A stretch of DNA of 64,000 bases from Paludibacter jiangxiensis. Its GTDB lineage: Bacteria; Bacteroidota; Bacteroidia; Bacteroidales; Paludibacteraceae. Below are positions 18,221 through 28,113 of this stretch, piece by piece. How positions within the stretch are numbered: the first letter of the stretch is position 1; the number at the start of each line of letters is the position of its first letter. Under the pieces are notes generated by a model. The model did not search any database. It was not told where the DNA came from and was given only the letters and a program-made list of their open reading frames with translations. The translations under genes were made by a program, and so were the position numbers. The stretch is from the NCBI RefSeq assembly GCF_001618385.1, contig NZ_BDCR01000003.1, positions 372,001 through 436,000 of the forward strand. The letters run 5' to 3'.

Positions 18221-20155
18221 ATGGCAGATAAAACTCAAAAAGTACCTTTCAGTTCCATCGGATTAATTGTCGCGATGGGCATCGTTTATGGTGACATCGG
18301 CACCTCTCCACTTTACGTAATGCGAGCTATTATGAGCGGTCTCAACATGCCGGCCGCCGATGCTGTTGTGGGAGCCATATCATGCGTAATCTGGACGTTG
18401 ACTCTTCAAACCACACTCAAATACGTTATTATTACCCTCCGGGCCAACAACAAAGGAGAAGGCGGCGTGTTATCGCTGTACGCTCTTATCCGGAAAAAGT
18501 TCAGATGGGGATATGTGTTTGCCGCCATTGGAGCCTCCACCCTACTGGCTGACGGCATTACCACACCTGCCATTACCGTTACTTCAGCCATAGAAGGAGT
18601 ACACACCTATCTGCCGTATGTTCCGGTACTGCCCGTTACCATAGCCATTCTGCTGGTGCTTTTTATGCTGCAACCCTACGGCACTTCATCACTGGGAAAA
18701 ATGTTCGGCAGCGTAATGTTAGTCTGGTTTCTGTTGCTGGGTTTTCTCGGTGCAATGGCCATCTCTTATAATCCCTGGATCATCAAGGCTTTCAACCCCT
18801 GGTATGCCATCCGGTTTCTGACAGAAGTTCCCAGCGCCTTCGTTATTTTGGGTGCTGTGTTTTTGGCCACTACCGGAGCCGATGCGCTCTATTCCGATCT
18901 GGGGCATTGCGGCATGAAAAACATACGGGTTTCGTGGGGTTTCGTCAAAACAATGCTAATTCTGAACTATCTCGGACAGGGAGCATGGATCATCTCACAG
19001 GGAGGAAATATACCTGCCGATGTGAATCCGTTTTACGCCATTATGCCGGACTGGATTTCACCGTTTGGAGTTGTCATGGCTCCATTGGCGGCAATCATCG
19101 CCAGTCAGGCAATGATTACCGGCTCGTTTACCATTATCAGTGAAGCCATCTCCATGGATATATGGCCCAACATCTACATTAAATATCCCTCCGAATTCAA
19201 GGGACAGATGTACATCCCAGCTATCAACCACATGCTGATGGTACTCTGTCTGGTCATGGTACTAGGATTCCGTTCTTCGGCGAATATGGAAGCGGCTTAC
19301 GGACTCTCCATTACCATCACCATGCTGATGACCACCTCGTTGTTGTTCCTGTACTTCCGCAGCAAGCAATATTCGCTCTGGATGGCCATACCGCTCACGC
19401 TCTTTTTCCTGACGGTGGAGACTTCGTTTTTGATAGCCAACCTAAATAAATTCATGCATGGCGGTTTTGCAAGTATCATCATTGCGGGCTGTATGTTTAC
19501 CTTTATGTACGTTTGGTACAACGGCCGACGCATCAAAAACCGTTGTGTGACCTACGAACCGATTAAAGGATCCATTCCCGTGCTGGAGCAGATCAGCAAC
19601 GACCTTACGATTCCTAAATTTGCGACTCACCTGGTATATGTTACCCGGGCAAAATATCCGAACGAGATGGAGAGCAAGGTTCTCTATTCGCTGATCAATA
19701 AACAACCCAAGCGCGCCGACACCTACTGGTTTGTGTATCTGACACGCAGTGACGAGCCGTATGAATTCAGCTATACAGTTAAAACCTTCTTCCCCAAGAA
19801 GATATTCAGAATTGACATCAATGCGGGATTCAAACGGGGACTTCATATCGACCGCTATATTCATGAGATTGCCAAAGAGATGGAAAACAAGGGTCAGGTA
19901 GATCTAGAAAGCCGTTATCCATCATTGGCCGCCAACCACATAGAAGGCGATTTCAGGTTTGTGGTGGTAGAACGGGTACTTCGCGGCGACATGCAAATGC
20001 CTCCAATCAAAAAGACAATACTCACGCTTTATTACCTGATCAAGAAACTTTCGACCTCCGACACACAAATTTTAGACCTCGATCCGTCGAATGTAACCGT
20101 AGAAATGGTACCTTTGTTCAATATTTCTCCTTCCAATGCAAAAGCAAAAAGTTAG
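18221..20155 (+). CDS. kup: Kup-family potassium uptake permease (second of tandem pair)
   Basis: 644 residues, with the same architecture as the first copy: GIVYGDIGTSPLYVM near 20-34, about 12 membrane segments, and a soluble C-terminal region ending NVTVEMVPLFNISPSNAKAKS, eight residues longer than its paralogue. Identity is high in the membrane core and in the cytosolic tail (THLVYVTRAKYPNEMESK in both). It has its own upstream region with a weak -7-like TAAATTAG. A LuxR-type regulator starts 48 nt after it and may be co-transcribed. Confidence 0.96.
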   Translation: MADKTQKVPFSSIGLIVAMGIVYGDIGTSPLYVMRAIMSGLNMPAADAVVGAISCVIWTLTLQTTLKYVIITLRANNKGEGGVLSLYALIRKKFRWGYVFAAIGASTLLADGITTPAITVTSAIEGVHTYLPYVPVLPVTIAILLVLFMLQPYGTSSLGKMFGSVMLVWFLLLGFLGAMAISYNPWIIKAFNPWYAIRFLTEVPSAFVILGAVFLATTGADALYSDLGHCGMKNIRVSWGFVKTMLILNYLGQGAWIISQGGNIPADVNPFYAIMPDWISPFGVVMAPLAAIIASQAMITGSFTIISEAISMDIWPNIYIKYPSEFKGQMYIPAINHMLMVLCLVMVLGFRSSANMEAAYGLSITITMLMTTSLLFLYFRSKQYSLWMAIPLTLFFLTVETSFLIANLNKFMHGGFASIIIAGCMFTFMYVWYNGRRIKNRCVTYEPIKGSIPVLEQISNDLTIPKFATHLVYVTRAKYPNEMESKVLYSLINKQPKRADTYWFVYLTRSDEPYEFSYTVKTFFPKKIFRIDINAGFKRGLHIDRYIHEIAKEMENKGQVDLESRYPSLAANHIEGDFRFVVVERVLRGDMQMPPIKKTILTLYYLIKKLSTSDTQILDLDPSNVTVEMVPLFNISPSNAKAKS

Positions 20156-20203
20156 AGGAAGAAAAAGGACTCTTTCCAAACATCATTTCAACACCTTCCC
20201 GCT

Positions 20204-20866
20204 ATGCAAAACGACAAAAAACGGATACTTCTCGGCGACAATCAGGATTTAACCAAGTTAGGCATTCTCCATGCGCTGGTAGGCATGAAGTGGGTGGATG
20301 AAATCGTTGAAATTGTCTCTAAAAAAGAACTTACAACACACCTTCTGCAACGACATGATGCTATCGTTATTTTAGATTATACACTATTCGACTTCTCCGA
20401 CGCATCGGAACTGATAAATCTTTCCGATCGCTTCCGGAATGCCCATTGGATAATGCTTTCCGAAGATCTGAGCAGCGACTTTCTGAAACGGGTGGTATAC
20501 AGCAGCGAAAATTTCAGCGTAATCTTCAAAGACTGCTCTTATAACGAACTGGTTTTGACATTAGAACAAGCCTCTCGTGGAGAACGGTTTATATGCAGCA
20601 AAGCATTCAACATTCTCACCAGCAAATCAACCCCGGAACCTGCAGGCGAAGAGCACAAACTGACGGCTACAGAACGGGAAGTCCTCCAAATGATTGCTTC
20701 GGGCAAAACCACTAAAGAAATTGCTGCCGAGCGAAACCTGAGTTTTCACACCATCAACGCACACCGGAAGAATATTTTTCGAAAACTGGAGGTAAATAAC
20801 ATACACGAAGCCACCAAATACGCTATTCGGGCAGGAATTATAGATGTGGCCGATTATTACATTTAA
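20204..20866 (+). CDS. LuxR/NarL-type response regulator
   Basis: 220 residues. A receiver-like domain (about 5-120) has the predicted phospho-acceptor Asp in VILDYTLFDF (about 55-64), a Ser at the Thr/Ser switch position (WIMLSED) and the conserved Lys in VIFKDCS. One of the paired N-terminal acidic residues is Gly (LLGDNQD instead of the usual -DD-), so phosphorylation may be weakened. The C-terminal HTH is clear: LTATEREVLQMIASGKTTKEIAAERNLS... (about 151-210). No histidine kinase is adjacent. The position behind kup2 and 10 nt before a barrel gene suggests one transcript. Confidence 0.88.
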   Translation: MQNDKKRILLGDNQDLTKLGILHALVGMKWVDEIVEIVSKKELTTHLLQRHDAIVILDYTLFDFSDASELINLSDRFRNAHWIMLSEDLSSDFLKRVVYSSENFSVIFKDCSYNELVLTLEQASRGERFICSKAFNILTSKSTPEPAGEEHKLTATEREVLQMIASGKTTKEIAAERNLSFHTINAHRKNIFRKLEVNNIHEATKYAIRAGIIDVADYYI

Positions 20867-20876
20867 ACTATTTCTT

Positions 20877-21770
20877 ATGAAAATCAGACTTTTTATTTTC
20901 ATACTAACACTGTCTTCTCTGTTTATAAACGTTCCTTTTCTGTTTGCCAATGATGCAAAGACCGACACCACTACGGCACATTCTTTTCAGGTATCGGTTA
21001 CCACAGGGAACAATCAGATAAACAAGGGAAAGAAGCAGGAAGCGAATATTTTTTATCTGAAACCGGCTCTGCACTACAGTTATAAGGAAGGACTCTTCGC
21101 CGACTTTTCCTGCGCATACTTTCCCACATTCAAAAAATCAAACATCGATAATTTTGCCATCGGTATCGGCTATAATTTTGATTTGGGAAGCAACCTGTCT
21201 TCCAGTCTGGGATATACGTTTACCAAGTATTATTCCGATCTGGAAGTAAGTGCGAGTTCTCCGAACGAGCTTTCCTCGTCATTCGGCTGGGACAATCCGG
21301 TCATAGCTCCTTCGTTGAATCTGTCGTATAGTTTCGGTTCTATTCAGGATATCTACACCGGACTGGATCTGTCTCATTCATTTGACTTCGAACATATTTT
21401 TTGTTCATCAGACAAGCTATCAATTCCGCTAAGTATGTCCGCAAGCTTCGGTACTACCAATTTTTACAAGGAGTATGTGAAGCAGAATAAGATTACCAAA
21501 AAGATTGCAAAAGCCAACGCCAATGCAAACGGGAAGGCAAAAAACAACACCGGGACAACAACTACTACCACCACCGAAGTAGTTGATTACACGACTATTA
21601 ATACAAAATATACCCTGACCGGACTGGCGTTCGGCACATCCATATCGTACAAAATCGCGGACTTTTCATTTACACCGTCGGTATCGTATCAGATTCCATT
21701 CAACCAGCCCAGTGATTTGAAAAGCAGCCGGTCTCTCATCTTTTCATTTCAAATAGCTTATTCATTCTGA
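20877..21770 (+). CDS. Outer-membrane beta-barrel protein, unknown function
   Basis: 297 residues from ATG at 20877. Signal peptide about 1-25 (...NVPFLFA), then amphipathic strands with Tyr/Phe/Ser (GIGYNFDLGSNLSSSLGYTF; FGTSISYKIADFSFTPSVSYQI) and a terminal Phe (FQIAYSF), as expected for an outer-membrane barrel. A Lys/Ala/Asn and poly-Thr segment (about 200-235, TGTTTTTTTEVV) is probably a surface loop. An alternative upstream start (20844) adds non-signal residues and is not used. It overlaps thiN by one base (TGATG). Confidence 0.75.
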   Translation: MKIRLFIFILTLSSLFINVPFLFANDAKTDTTTAHSFQVSVTTGNNQINKGKKQEANIFYLKPALHYSYKEGLFADFSCAYFPTFKKSNIDNFAIGIGYNFDLGSNLSSSLGYTFTKYYSDLEVSASSPNELSSSFGWDNPVIAPSLNLSYSFGSIQDIYTGLDLSHSFDFEHIFCSSDKLSIPLSMSASFGTTNFYKEYVKQNKITKKIAKANANANGKAKNNTGTTTTTTTEVVDYTTINTKYTLTGLAFGTSISYKIADFSFTPSVSYQIPFNQPSDLKSSRSLIFSFQIAYSF

Positions 21771-22393
21771 TGTCTCAAAAATCGTTTACCATACTGGCCG
21801 ACGGATGTTTTCCCACGCATGAGACTCCTTTGGCTCATTTACGGAATGCCCAATGCGTGGTATGCTGCGACGGCGCGGCGGTAAAGCTGACGGAATTCGG
21901 CCGCGAACCCGATTATATTGTAGGGGATCTCGACAGTCTGCCCGAAACATTCAAGGAAAAATATGCCGACAGGCTCTACCCTTCGGCCGATCAGGAGACC
22001 AACGACCAGACCAAAGCTGTGCTGTTTTGTAAAGAGCAGGGCGCTACAGCCATCACCATTATCGGAGCCACCGGATTACGCGAAGACCACACACTCGGCA
22101 ACATTTCCCTGTTGACCGACTATGCCGAAACATTTCCCGACATTGAAATGATGACCGATTACGGCGTTTTCACCGTAATGACCCGGAGTGGTTCTCTGCC
22201 CAGTCACAAGGGGCAACAAATATCTATCTTTGCACTCGACAGTCGGGCCCGGCTCACAGTGGGCAATCTGAAATATCCGATTCCAGGGAAGCCGTTATCG
22301 TCGTGGTGGCAGGGCACACTGAACGAAGCTTTGGGAGAATCTTTTTCTCTGAACTTTGAAGAAGGACGCTGGATTGTGTTCCGATGCTACTGA
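21770..22393 (+). CDS. thiN: Thiamine pyrophosphokinase
   Basis: 207 residues. Family motifs in order: CCDGAAVKL (about 32-40), PDYIVGDLDSLP (about 47-58), DQETNDQTKAV (about 74-84) and GATGLREDHTLGN (about 98-110); the Asp/Glu residues bind Mg and the pyrophosphate of ATP. It makes thiamine diphosphate from thiamine. Translation is coupled to the preceding barrel gene by the TGATG overlap, though no functional link between the two is known to me. Confidence 0.92.
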   Translation: MSQKSFTILADGCFPTHETPLAHLRNAQCVVCCDGAAVKLTEFGREPDYIVGDLDSLPETFKEKYADRLYPSADQETNDQTKAVLFCKEQGATAITIIGATGLREDHTLGNISLLTDYAETFPDIEMMTDYGVFTVMTRSGSLPSHKGQQISIFALDSRARLTVGNLKYPIPGKPLSSWWQGTLNEALGESFSLNFEEGRWIVFRCY

Positions 22394-23797
<1,404 letters not shown>

Positions 23798-23806
23798 TAA
23801 TCCATT

Positions 23807-23834
23807 GTAGATACACACGGCCGTGCGTATCTAC
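23807..23834 (+). other. Intercistronic hairpin between metY and cysK
   Basis: A 28-nt imperfect palindrome (14-bp arms, one mismatch) without a T-run, so unlikely to stop transcription. It could be a 3'-end protecting or processing stem that sets different levels for metY and cysK. Confidence 0.5.
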
Positions 23835-23854
23835 CTCATAATAATATTATTATC

Positions 23855-24805
23855 ATGGCAAAAATTGTAACACAACTGACAGACTTAGTCGGTAATACGC
23901 CGCTATTGGCACCGGCTAATTTCGCTAAGAATCATGGCCTCAAAGCCAATGTTGTTTTCAAACTCGAATATTTCAACCCGCTTGGGTGTGTAAAAGAACG
24001 TATTGCGAAATCAATGATTGAAGATGCGGAAGCAAAAGGAACCCTGAAACCGGGAGCAACCATCATTGAACCGACCAGTGGAAATACTGGTATCGGCCTG
24101 GCTTTTGTATCGGCTGTGAAAGAATACAAGCTGATTCTGACCATGCCCGAAACCATGAGCATCGAACGACGCAACCTGCTGAAAGCATTGGGTGCCGAAA
24201 TTGTACTGACTCCGGGAACCGAAGGCATGAAAGGAGCAATCCGTATTGCCGAAGAGGTGAAAGAGAAAACCCCAGGCTCAATTATTTTGCAACAGTTTGA
24301 AAACCCCGCCAACCCCGCTATTCACAAAAGTACCACCGGACCGGAAATATGGCGCGACACCGATGGTAAAGTTGACATTTTTGTTGCCGGTGTAGGCACC
24401 GGAGGAACCGTTAGTGGTGTCGGCGAAGCGCTGAAAGAATTTAACCCTTCGGTAAAGATTGTTGCCGTAGAACCGAAATCGTCGCCAGTCTTATCAGGAG
24501 GCGCTCCTGGTCCGCACAAAATACAGGGAATCGGAGCTGGTTTCCAACCCAAAACCTATAATCCGGCAGTGGTAGACGAAATACTCCAGGTTGCCGACAA
24601 CGATGCTATCAAAACAAGCCGCGAACTGGCACAGACAGAAGGTTTACTGGTTGGTATTTCCTCCGGAGCTGCCGCTTATGCAGCTTTAGAGCTTGCACAG
24701 CGTCCTGAAAACGAAGGCAAAACCATTGTTGCACTGTTGCCCGACACCGGCGAACGATACCTGTCGACGGTGCTTTACGCTTTTGATGAGTATCCTATAC
24801 CCTGA
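23855..24805 (+). CDS. cysK: Cysteine synthase A (O-acetylserine sulfhydrylase)
   Basis: 316 residues, typical. The PLP Lys is in PLGCVKERI (about Lys46), the substrate loop is TSGNTG (about 73-78), and the PLP-phosphate loop is GVGTGGTVSGVG (about 178-189). The C-terminal third has GISSGAAAYAAL. It makes cysteine from O-acetylserine and sulfide. Together with metY it forms a sulfide-assimilating pair. Confidence 0.96.
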   Translation: MAKIVTQLTDLVGNTPLLAPANFAKNHGLKANVVFKLEYFNPLGCVKERIAKSMIEDAEAKGTLKPGATIIEPTSGNTGIGLAFVSAVKEYKLILTMPETMSIERRNLLKALGAEIVLTPGTEGMKGAIRIAEEVKEKTPGSIILQQFENPANPAIHKSTTGPEIWRDTDGKVDIFVAGVGTGGTVSGVGEALKEFNPSVKIVAVEPKSSPVLSGGAPGPHKIQGIGAGFQPKTYNPAVVDEILQVADNDAIKTSRELAQTEGLLVGISSGAAAYAALELAQRPENEGKTIVALLPDTGERYLSTVLYAFDEYPIP

Positions 24806-24918
24806 TCTCAAACCAAATCATGTTTTGCCAATTCTGAAATATATCGATTCAGCCCTCTGAATCAAAAAAACCATCATGTATTGAGAAATACCTGACGGTT
24901 GAAAAGTGAGTGATTGTG

Positions 24919-24963
24919 AAAAGAGTCGTCCTTGCCATTACAGCAACGGACGACTCTTTTTTT
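24919..24963. terminator. Terminator between cysK and the convergent lipoprotein gene
   Basis: Perfect 13-bp stem AAAAGAGTCGTCC / GGACGACTCTTTT (24919-24931 with 24948-24960), an inner TTGC/GCAA extension across a bulge, and a run of T to 24963. It should work for cysK; A-rich 5' flank may let it work on - as well. Confidence 0.9.
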
Positions 24964-24984
24964 ATTGCACCCAAACCAAAATTC

Positions 24985-25791
24985 TTATCTTCTGTGATGC
25001 GGTGGCGGTGGAGGACCGGGTTCGGTTGCAGCTTCCAGATAAACAGCTCCAGCCACGACAGCGACCGTACCAACACCTCCTATGATATGCCCGAAAGTTG
25101 TTGTTCTATTGACATAAAACATCTTGTCTGAAGCCAGCACAGAAGATGGCCCCATAGATGTCTGCATAATTTCGGACACCCAAAACGGCTGATCAATGTA
25201 AATCGAATTATTGAAGCTATCGTTGGTCGACAATGTCAGAAAACACCTGAAAGTAAAAGGTGTATTCTCCGGAGTAAAATTATATTTATCTACTTTTGAG
25301 CCGTCCTCATCGCCAAATGGCACTCTTTTCTTCAATTCTTGTGGTAAGGGCTTTATAAAGTTGCTCATAATGGCCAACGGGCGTACAGAAACGTATGAAT
25401 CGGGAGGAATAAAGCTAATTTGTTCTCTTTTATCAATCATACCGACCGTCTGAGCACTATTTACTGCAATGTTGCCCATACGCATCGTCCCACCAACTGT
25501 GGTAGAACTAACACTCATCTGATCATTCCAGAGGCTAAGACGCGAACCATCTCCATAAACTACTGCCGATTTTTTCCAGTCGACATACAAAGGTTGCGTC
25601 ATTTTATTATACACCTGAATAGTCAACGGACAGTTATACCCGGAAAAGACATAACGTATTCTTACCGTATCGTTCTCCCAGACAAAAGACTGTTGATCTG
25701 GCCGATACACCTTACTATCGATAGTAATGTACTGATATTGGGTGCATGCCCCCAATAATACAACACAAAATAACAAGAAATAGTTCCGCAT
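24985..25791 (-). CDS. Predicted lipoprotein, unknown function
   Basis: 268 residues from ATG at 25791. The N-terminus MRNYFLLFCVVLLGACT is a clear lipobox (LLGAC, Cys16). The body has a beta-rich look with a GTMRMGNIAVN stretch; near the C-terminus a hydrophobic, glycine-rich segment (GHIIGGVGTVAVVAGAVYLEAA, about 233-254) could cross or dip into a membrane, followed by a Pro/His tail (PGPPPPPHHRR). I do not recognise the family. The in-frame upstream residues to 25893 lack conservation signs and would hide the lipobox. Confidence 0.75.
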   Translation of the reverse strand: MRNYFLLFCVVLLGACTQYQYITIDSKVYRPDQQSFVWENDTVRIRYVFSGYNCPLTIQVYNKMTQPLYVDWKKSAVVYGDGSRLSLWNDQMSVSSTTVGGTMRMGNIAVNSAQTVGMIDKREQISFIPPDSYVSVRPLAIMSNFIKPLPQELKKRVPFGDEDGSKVDKYNFTPENTPFTFRCFLTLSTNDSFNNSIYIDQPFWVSEIMQTSMGPSSVLASDKMFYVNRTTTFGHIIGGVGTVAVVAGAVYLEAATEPGPPPPPHHRR

Positions 25792-25961
25792 AGCAAATCT
25801 CTTTATTGATTGAATCATTATATAAGATAAAAGTACTCTGACAAAATGAAGAAACCAAAGGGATCCTGTGTATTTTAATCTAATATTTGTCAAATAGCTT
25901 TAATATACAGATGAAATAAAAGAAATAAACGTTGCAAGAGAGAGAGAGCAATTGCCAATAC

Positions 25962-26001
25962 AAAAAAAAAGCCACCTGCATTTTACATTACAGATGGCTT
26001 T
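25962..26001 (-). terminator. Terminator of the SusCD-phosphoesterase operon
   Basis: On the minus strand, AAGCCATCTG pairs with CAGGTGGCTT (one mismatch) and is followed by nine T. It lies 18 nt after the phosphoesterase stop codon. Confidence 0.85.
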
Positions 26002-26018
26002 GCCAAAATCACTCAATA

Positions 26019-27512
26019 TTAAAGCTTTATATTCTTATCATAAACTTCTCCAAATCGATTCACAACCTCTATTTTAATATATTTAACACCTTTGGTCGGC
26101 TTGATGCGAAACAAATGAGCCGTTTTATAGCCTTCCGGCTTACCTTTTTTCATATCAATAAAGGCCTGATCTTCGTCGGCAAACTGCTCCATTGCCCCCC
26201 GAAGCTCTCCGTTTTCATAATATTGCACCTTCCACGCCGGATCCCAATCCCACACATTTGCCACCAGATATTCCGGCTGCATCTGAAAATCTCCCGGTTT
26301 GTATACACGAAACTGATACGACAAATCTTGTCCGGTTGCTTTGTAATGCCACGTTACACTGTCACCATTCACATCCACCACCAGATAGCCATTCGGCGCA
26401 CCACAACGATTCACTTCGCCGACCCACCAGGCTCCGCAAGCCGCGCCGATATTATGTTCGTATATCGATGGCGCTGCCTCCTCATTTTCATAAAAATGAG
26501 TATGACCGGTAAATATATGCACATTGTAATTTTTCAGTATATCCAACAGCTCTGCCGGATTTTTAATGTTTCCCGATCCATTGAATGTTCTGTTCAAAAC
26601 CGGAGCATGCATATTCAGAAATACCGTGGTTCCGGGTTTTACGTAGCTTAAATCATTTTTCAGCCATTCAAGCTGATCCTGAGGAACTCGTTCCTTGTAT
26701 TTTTTATCCTGAAAATAGTCGATATCGCTGATCGTTACCACATGTATTTTTCCGAGATCAAAAGAGTACGCCACAGGACCGAAAGTCGCTTCATAAATCT
26801 CTTCGGCAAAAGGCTTTGACGGATCTTCCGAATTCTGAAGACTATTATATGCCAGATTAAAATCGTGGTTTCCTATAGTAGAAAAGACCGGAACGCCCAA
26901 CGAACCGATAGCCGATTTATAGGCAGGGAAAAGATCCATGGCATCCCATACGTTATCACCCAGAGTCATGACGTACACTTCGCGATTCCCCAACTGAGCA
27001 AATGTCTTTTTCAAATCGGGAACCGTTTCCTTCTGAAAACGATCCAACTGCGTGTAGTTACGCACCTGTGGATCCGACATGGCAACATATTCAAACGCAG
27101 ATAAACGATCGGGACGTGTCTGCAACACAAAGTCGCATCGATTTGTTGCCTGCCCTCCGGACAGTCGGGCGTAATAGCCATCGGCCACGCCTTTGCTTGC
27201 GTGAATCCGGTAAGCCGCCGGCACCGATACAGAAACATATTTACTGCGTATCAAATCAGACGGCAGGTAATAGACTCCCGCAGCATCGGTTGTCGTAAAA
27301 TGAAATCCGTCATTCACCACCACACCGGCAACCGGCTTTCCTGCCTCATCTGCCACTATCCCTTTGACGGTCATCCCCTCTTTTTCGGGCAAAACTACAC
27401 CTGACAATTGCTGCGATTCCCCGCCCACAAACTGAGCCTGACAAGCAGCCAGAGGCAATAGCAACATCAAACAACACAGAGCAACACACTCAATAAATCT
27501 TCTCATTTTCAT
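26019..27512 (-). CDS. Secreted calcineurin-like phosphoesterase with N- and C-terminal accessory domains
   Basis: 497 residues from ATG at 27512 (27527 and 27506 are also possible). Signal peptide, then a carboxypeptidase-like/MetallophosN domain (about 45-125, VKGIVADEAGKPVAGVVVNDG), the phosphoesterase core with the metal motifs in order (MSDPQ, GDNVWD, GNHDFN, NMHAPV, GHTHFYEN), and a C-terminal beta-sandwich (MetallophosC-like, about 385-497). Binuclear-metal phosphoesterases of this type hydrolyse phosphomono- or diesters; the substrate is unknown. It is last in an operon after SusC, SusD and an unknown protein, which suggests that a phosphorylated ligand is bound and cleaved at the cell surface or in the periplasm. 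Confidence 0.9.
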   Translation of the reverse strand: MKMRRFIECVALCCLMLLLPLAACQAQFVGGESQQLSGVVLPEKEGMTVKGIVADEAGKPVAGVVVNDGFHFTTTDAAGVYYLPSDLIRSKYVSVSVPAAYRIHASKGVADGYYARLSGGQATNRCDFVLQTRPDRLSAFEYVAMSDPQVRNYTQLDRFQKETVPDLKKTFAQLGNREVYVMTLGDNVWDAMDLFPAYKSAIGSLGVPVFSTIGNHDFNLAYNSLQNSEDPSKPFAEEIYEATFGPVAYSFDLGKIHVVTISDIDYFQDKKYKERVPQDQLEWLKNDLSYVKPGTTVFLNMHAPVLNRTFNGSGNIKNPAELLDILKNYNVHIFTGHTHFYENEEAAPSIYEHNIGAACGAWWVGEVNRCGAPNGYLVVDVNGDSVTWHYKATGQDLSYQFRVYKPGDFQMQPEYLVANVWDWDPAWKVQYYENGELRGAMEQFADEDQAFIDMKKGKPEGYKTAHLFRIKPTKGVKYIKIEVVNRFGEVYDKNIKL

Positions 27513-27531
27513 TATTTTATGTACCATTGCA

Positions 27532-28083
27532 TCAAATTACTTTTATATCCACACAATCAAACAGGGAAATAATATCTTCAGGAGAATTTGCCTTACTCAC
27601 TGCATGTTCAAACGGCTCCGATTGGTCGTCAAAGCAAATCACATTAGCACAATCGAAGATGTGGTTCAGTTTACGGATCGCCTCTTCTTTAGAAACCAAT
27701 CCTTTTTTGACCGCTTTTTTATAGTAAGCATTCACCTTATTTACAGCATTGTAAACAGCTGGTTTCACAATTTCCGTATTCGATGTAGAGGGTCCGATTG
27801 AAACACTATACACATGCGTGTAGTTTTGATTGAAAGCATTCCATTTTGCCGTCAGCTCACCACCAAGAAAGTGTTCCTCTTCAAAAGAAACCTTCGGATT
27901 TGGAATGGAGCCGTAAATCGTAAAGAGATAGTGCGTCCGACTTTCTGTTGTCGTCGAAGCTGTACTTCGGATTGCTTCGTTTCCTGAGGCATGACTTACT
28001 GCCGCGATATCCGTATAAGTCTGCGCCCGTGCAATCAGAGGCATTCCCACCAGCAACAGGCCAATGTAAATCAATTTTTTCAT
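27532..28083 (-). CDS. Secreted protein of unknown function in the SusCD operon
   Basis: 183 residues. Signal peptide about 1-20 (MKKLIYIGLLLVGMPLIARA). The rest is soluble, with SYLFTIYGSIPNPKV-like and EIVKPAVYNAVNKVNAYYKKAVKKGLVSKEEA stretches (the latter a helix), two Cys near 143 and 148 (FDCANVIC) and one near the C-terminus (LFDCVDI). I do not recognise a family. It lies 30 nt after susD and is followed by the phosphoesterase after only a few bases, so it belongs to this operon and is probably periplasmic or surface-bound. Confidence 0.75.
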   Translation of the reverse strand: MKKLIYIGLLLVGMPLIARAQTYTDIAAVSHASGNEAIRSTASTTTESRTHYLFTIYGSIPNPKVSFEEEHFLGGELTAKWNAFNQNYTHVYSVSIGPSTSNTEIVKPAVYNAVNKVNAYYKKAVKKGLVSKEEAIRKLNHIFDCANVICFDDQSEPFEHAVSKANSPEDIISLFDCVDIKVI

Positions 28084-28113
28084 CGTTACTATTTATTTTA
28101 TTGAGTTTAAAAT

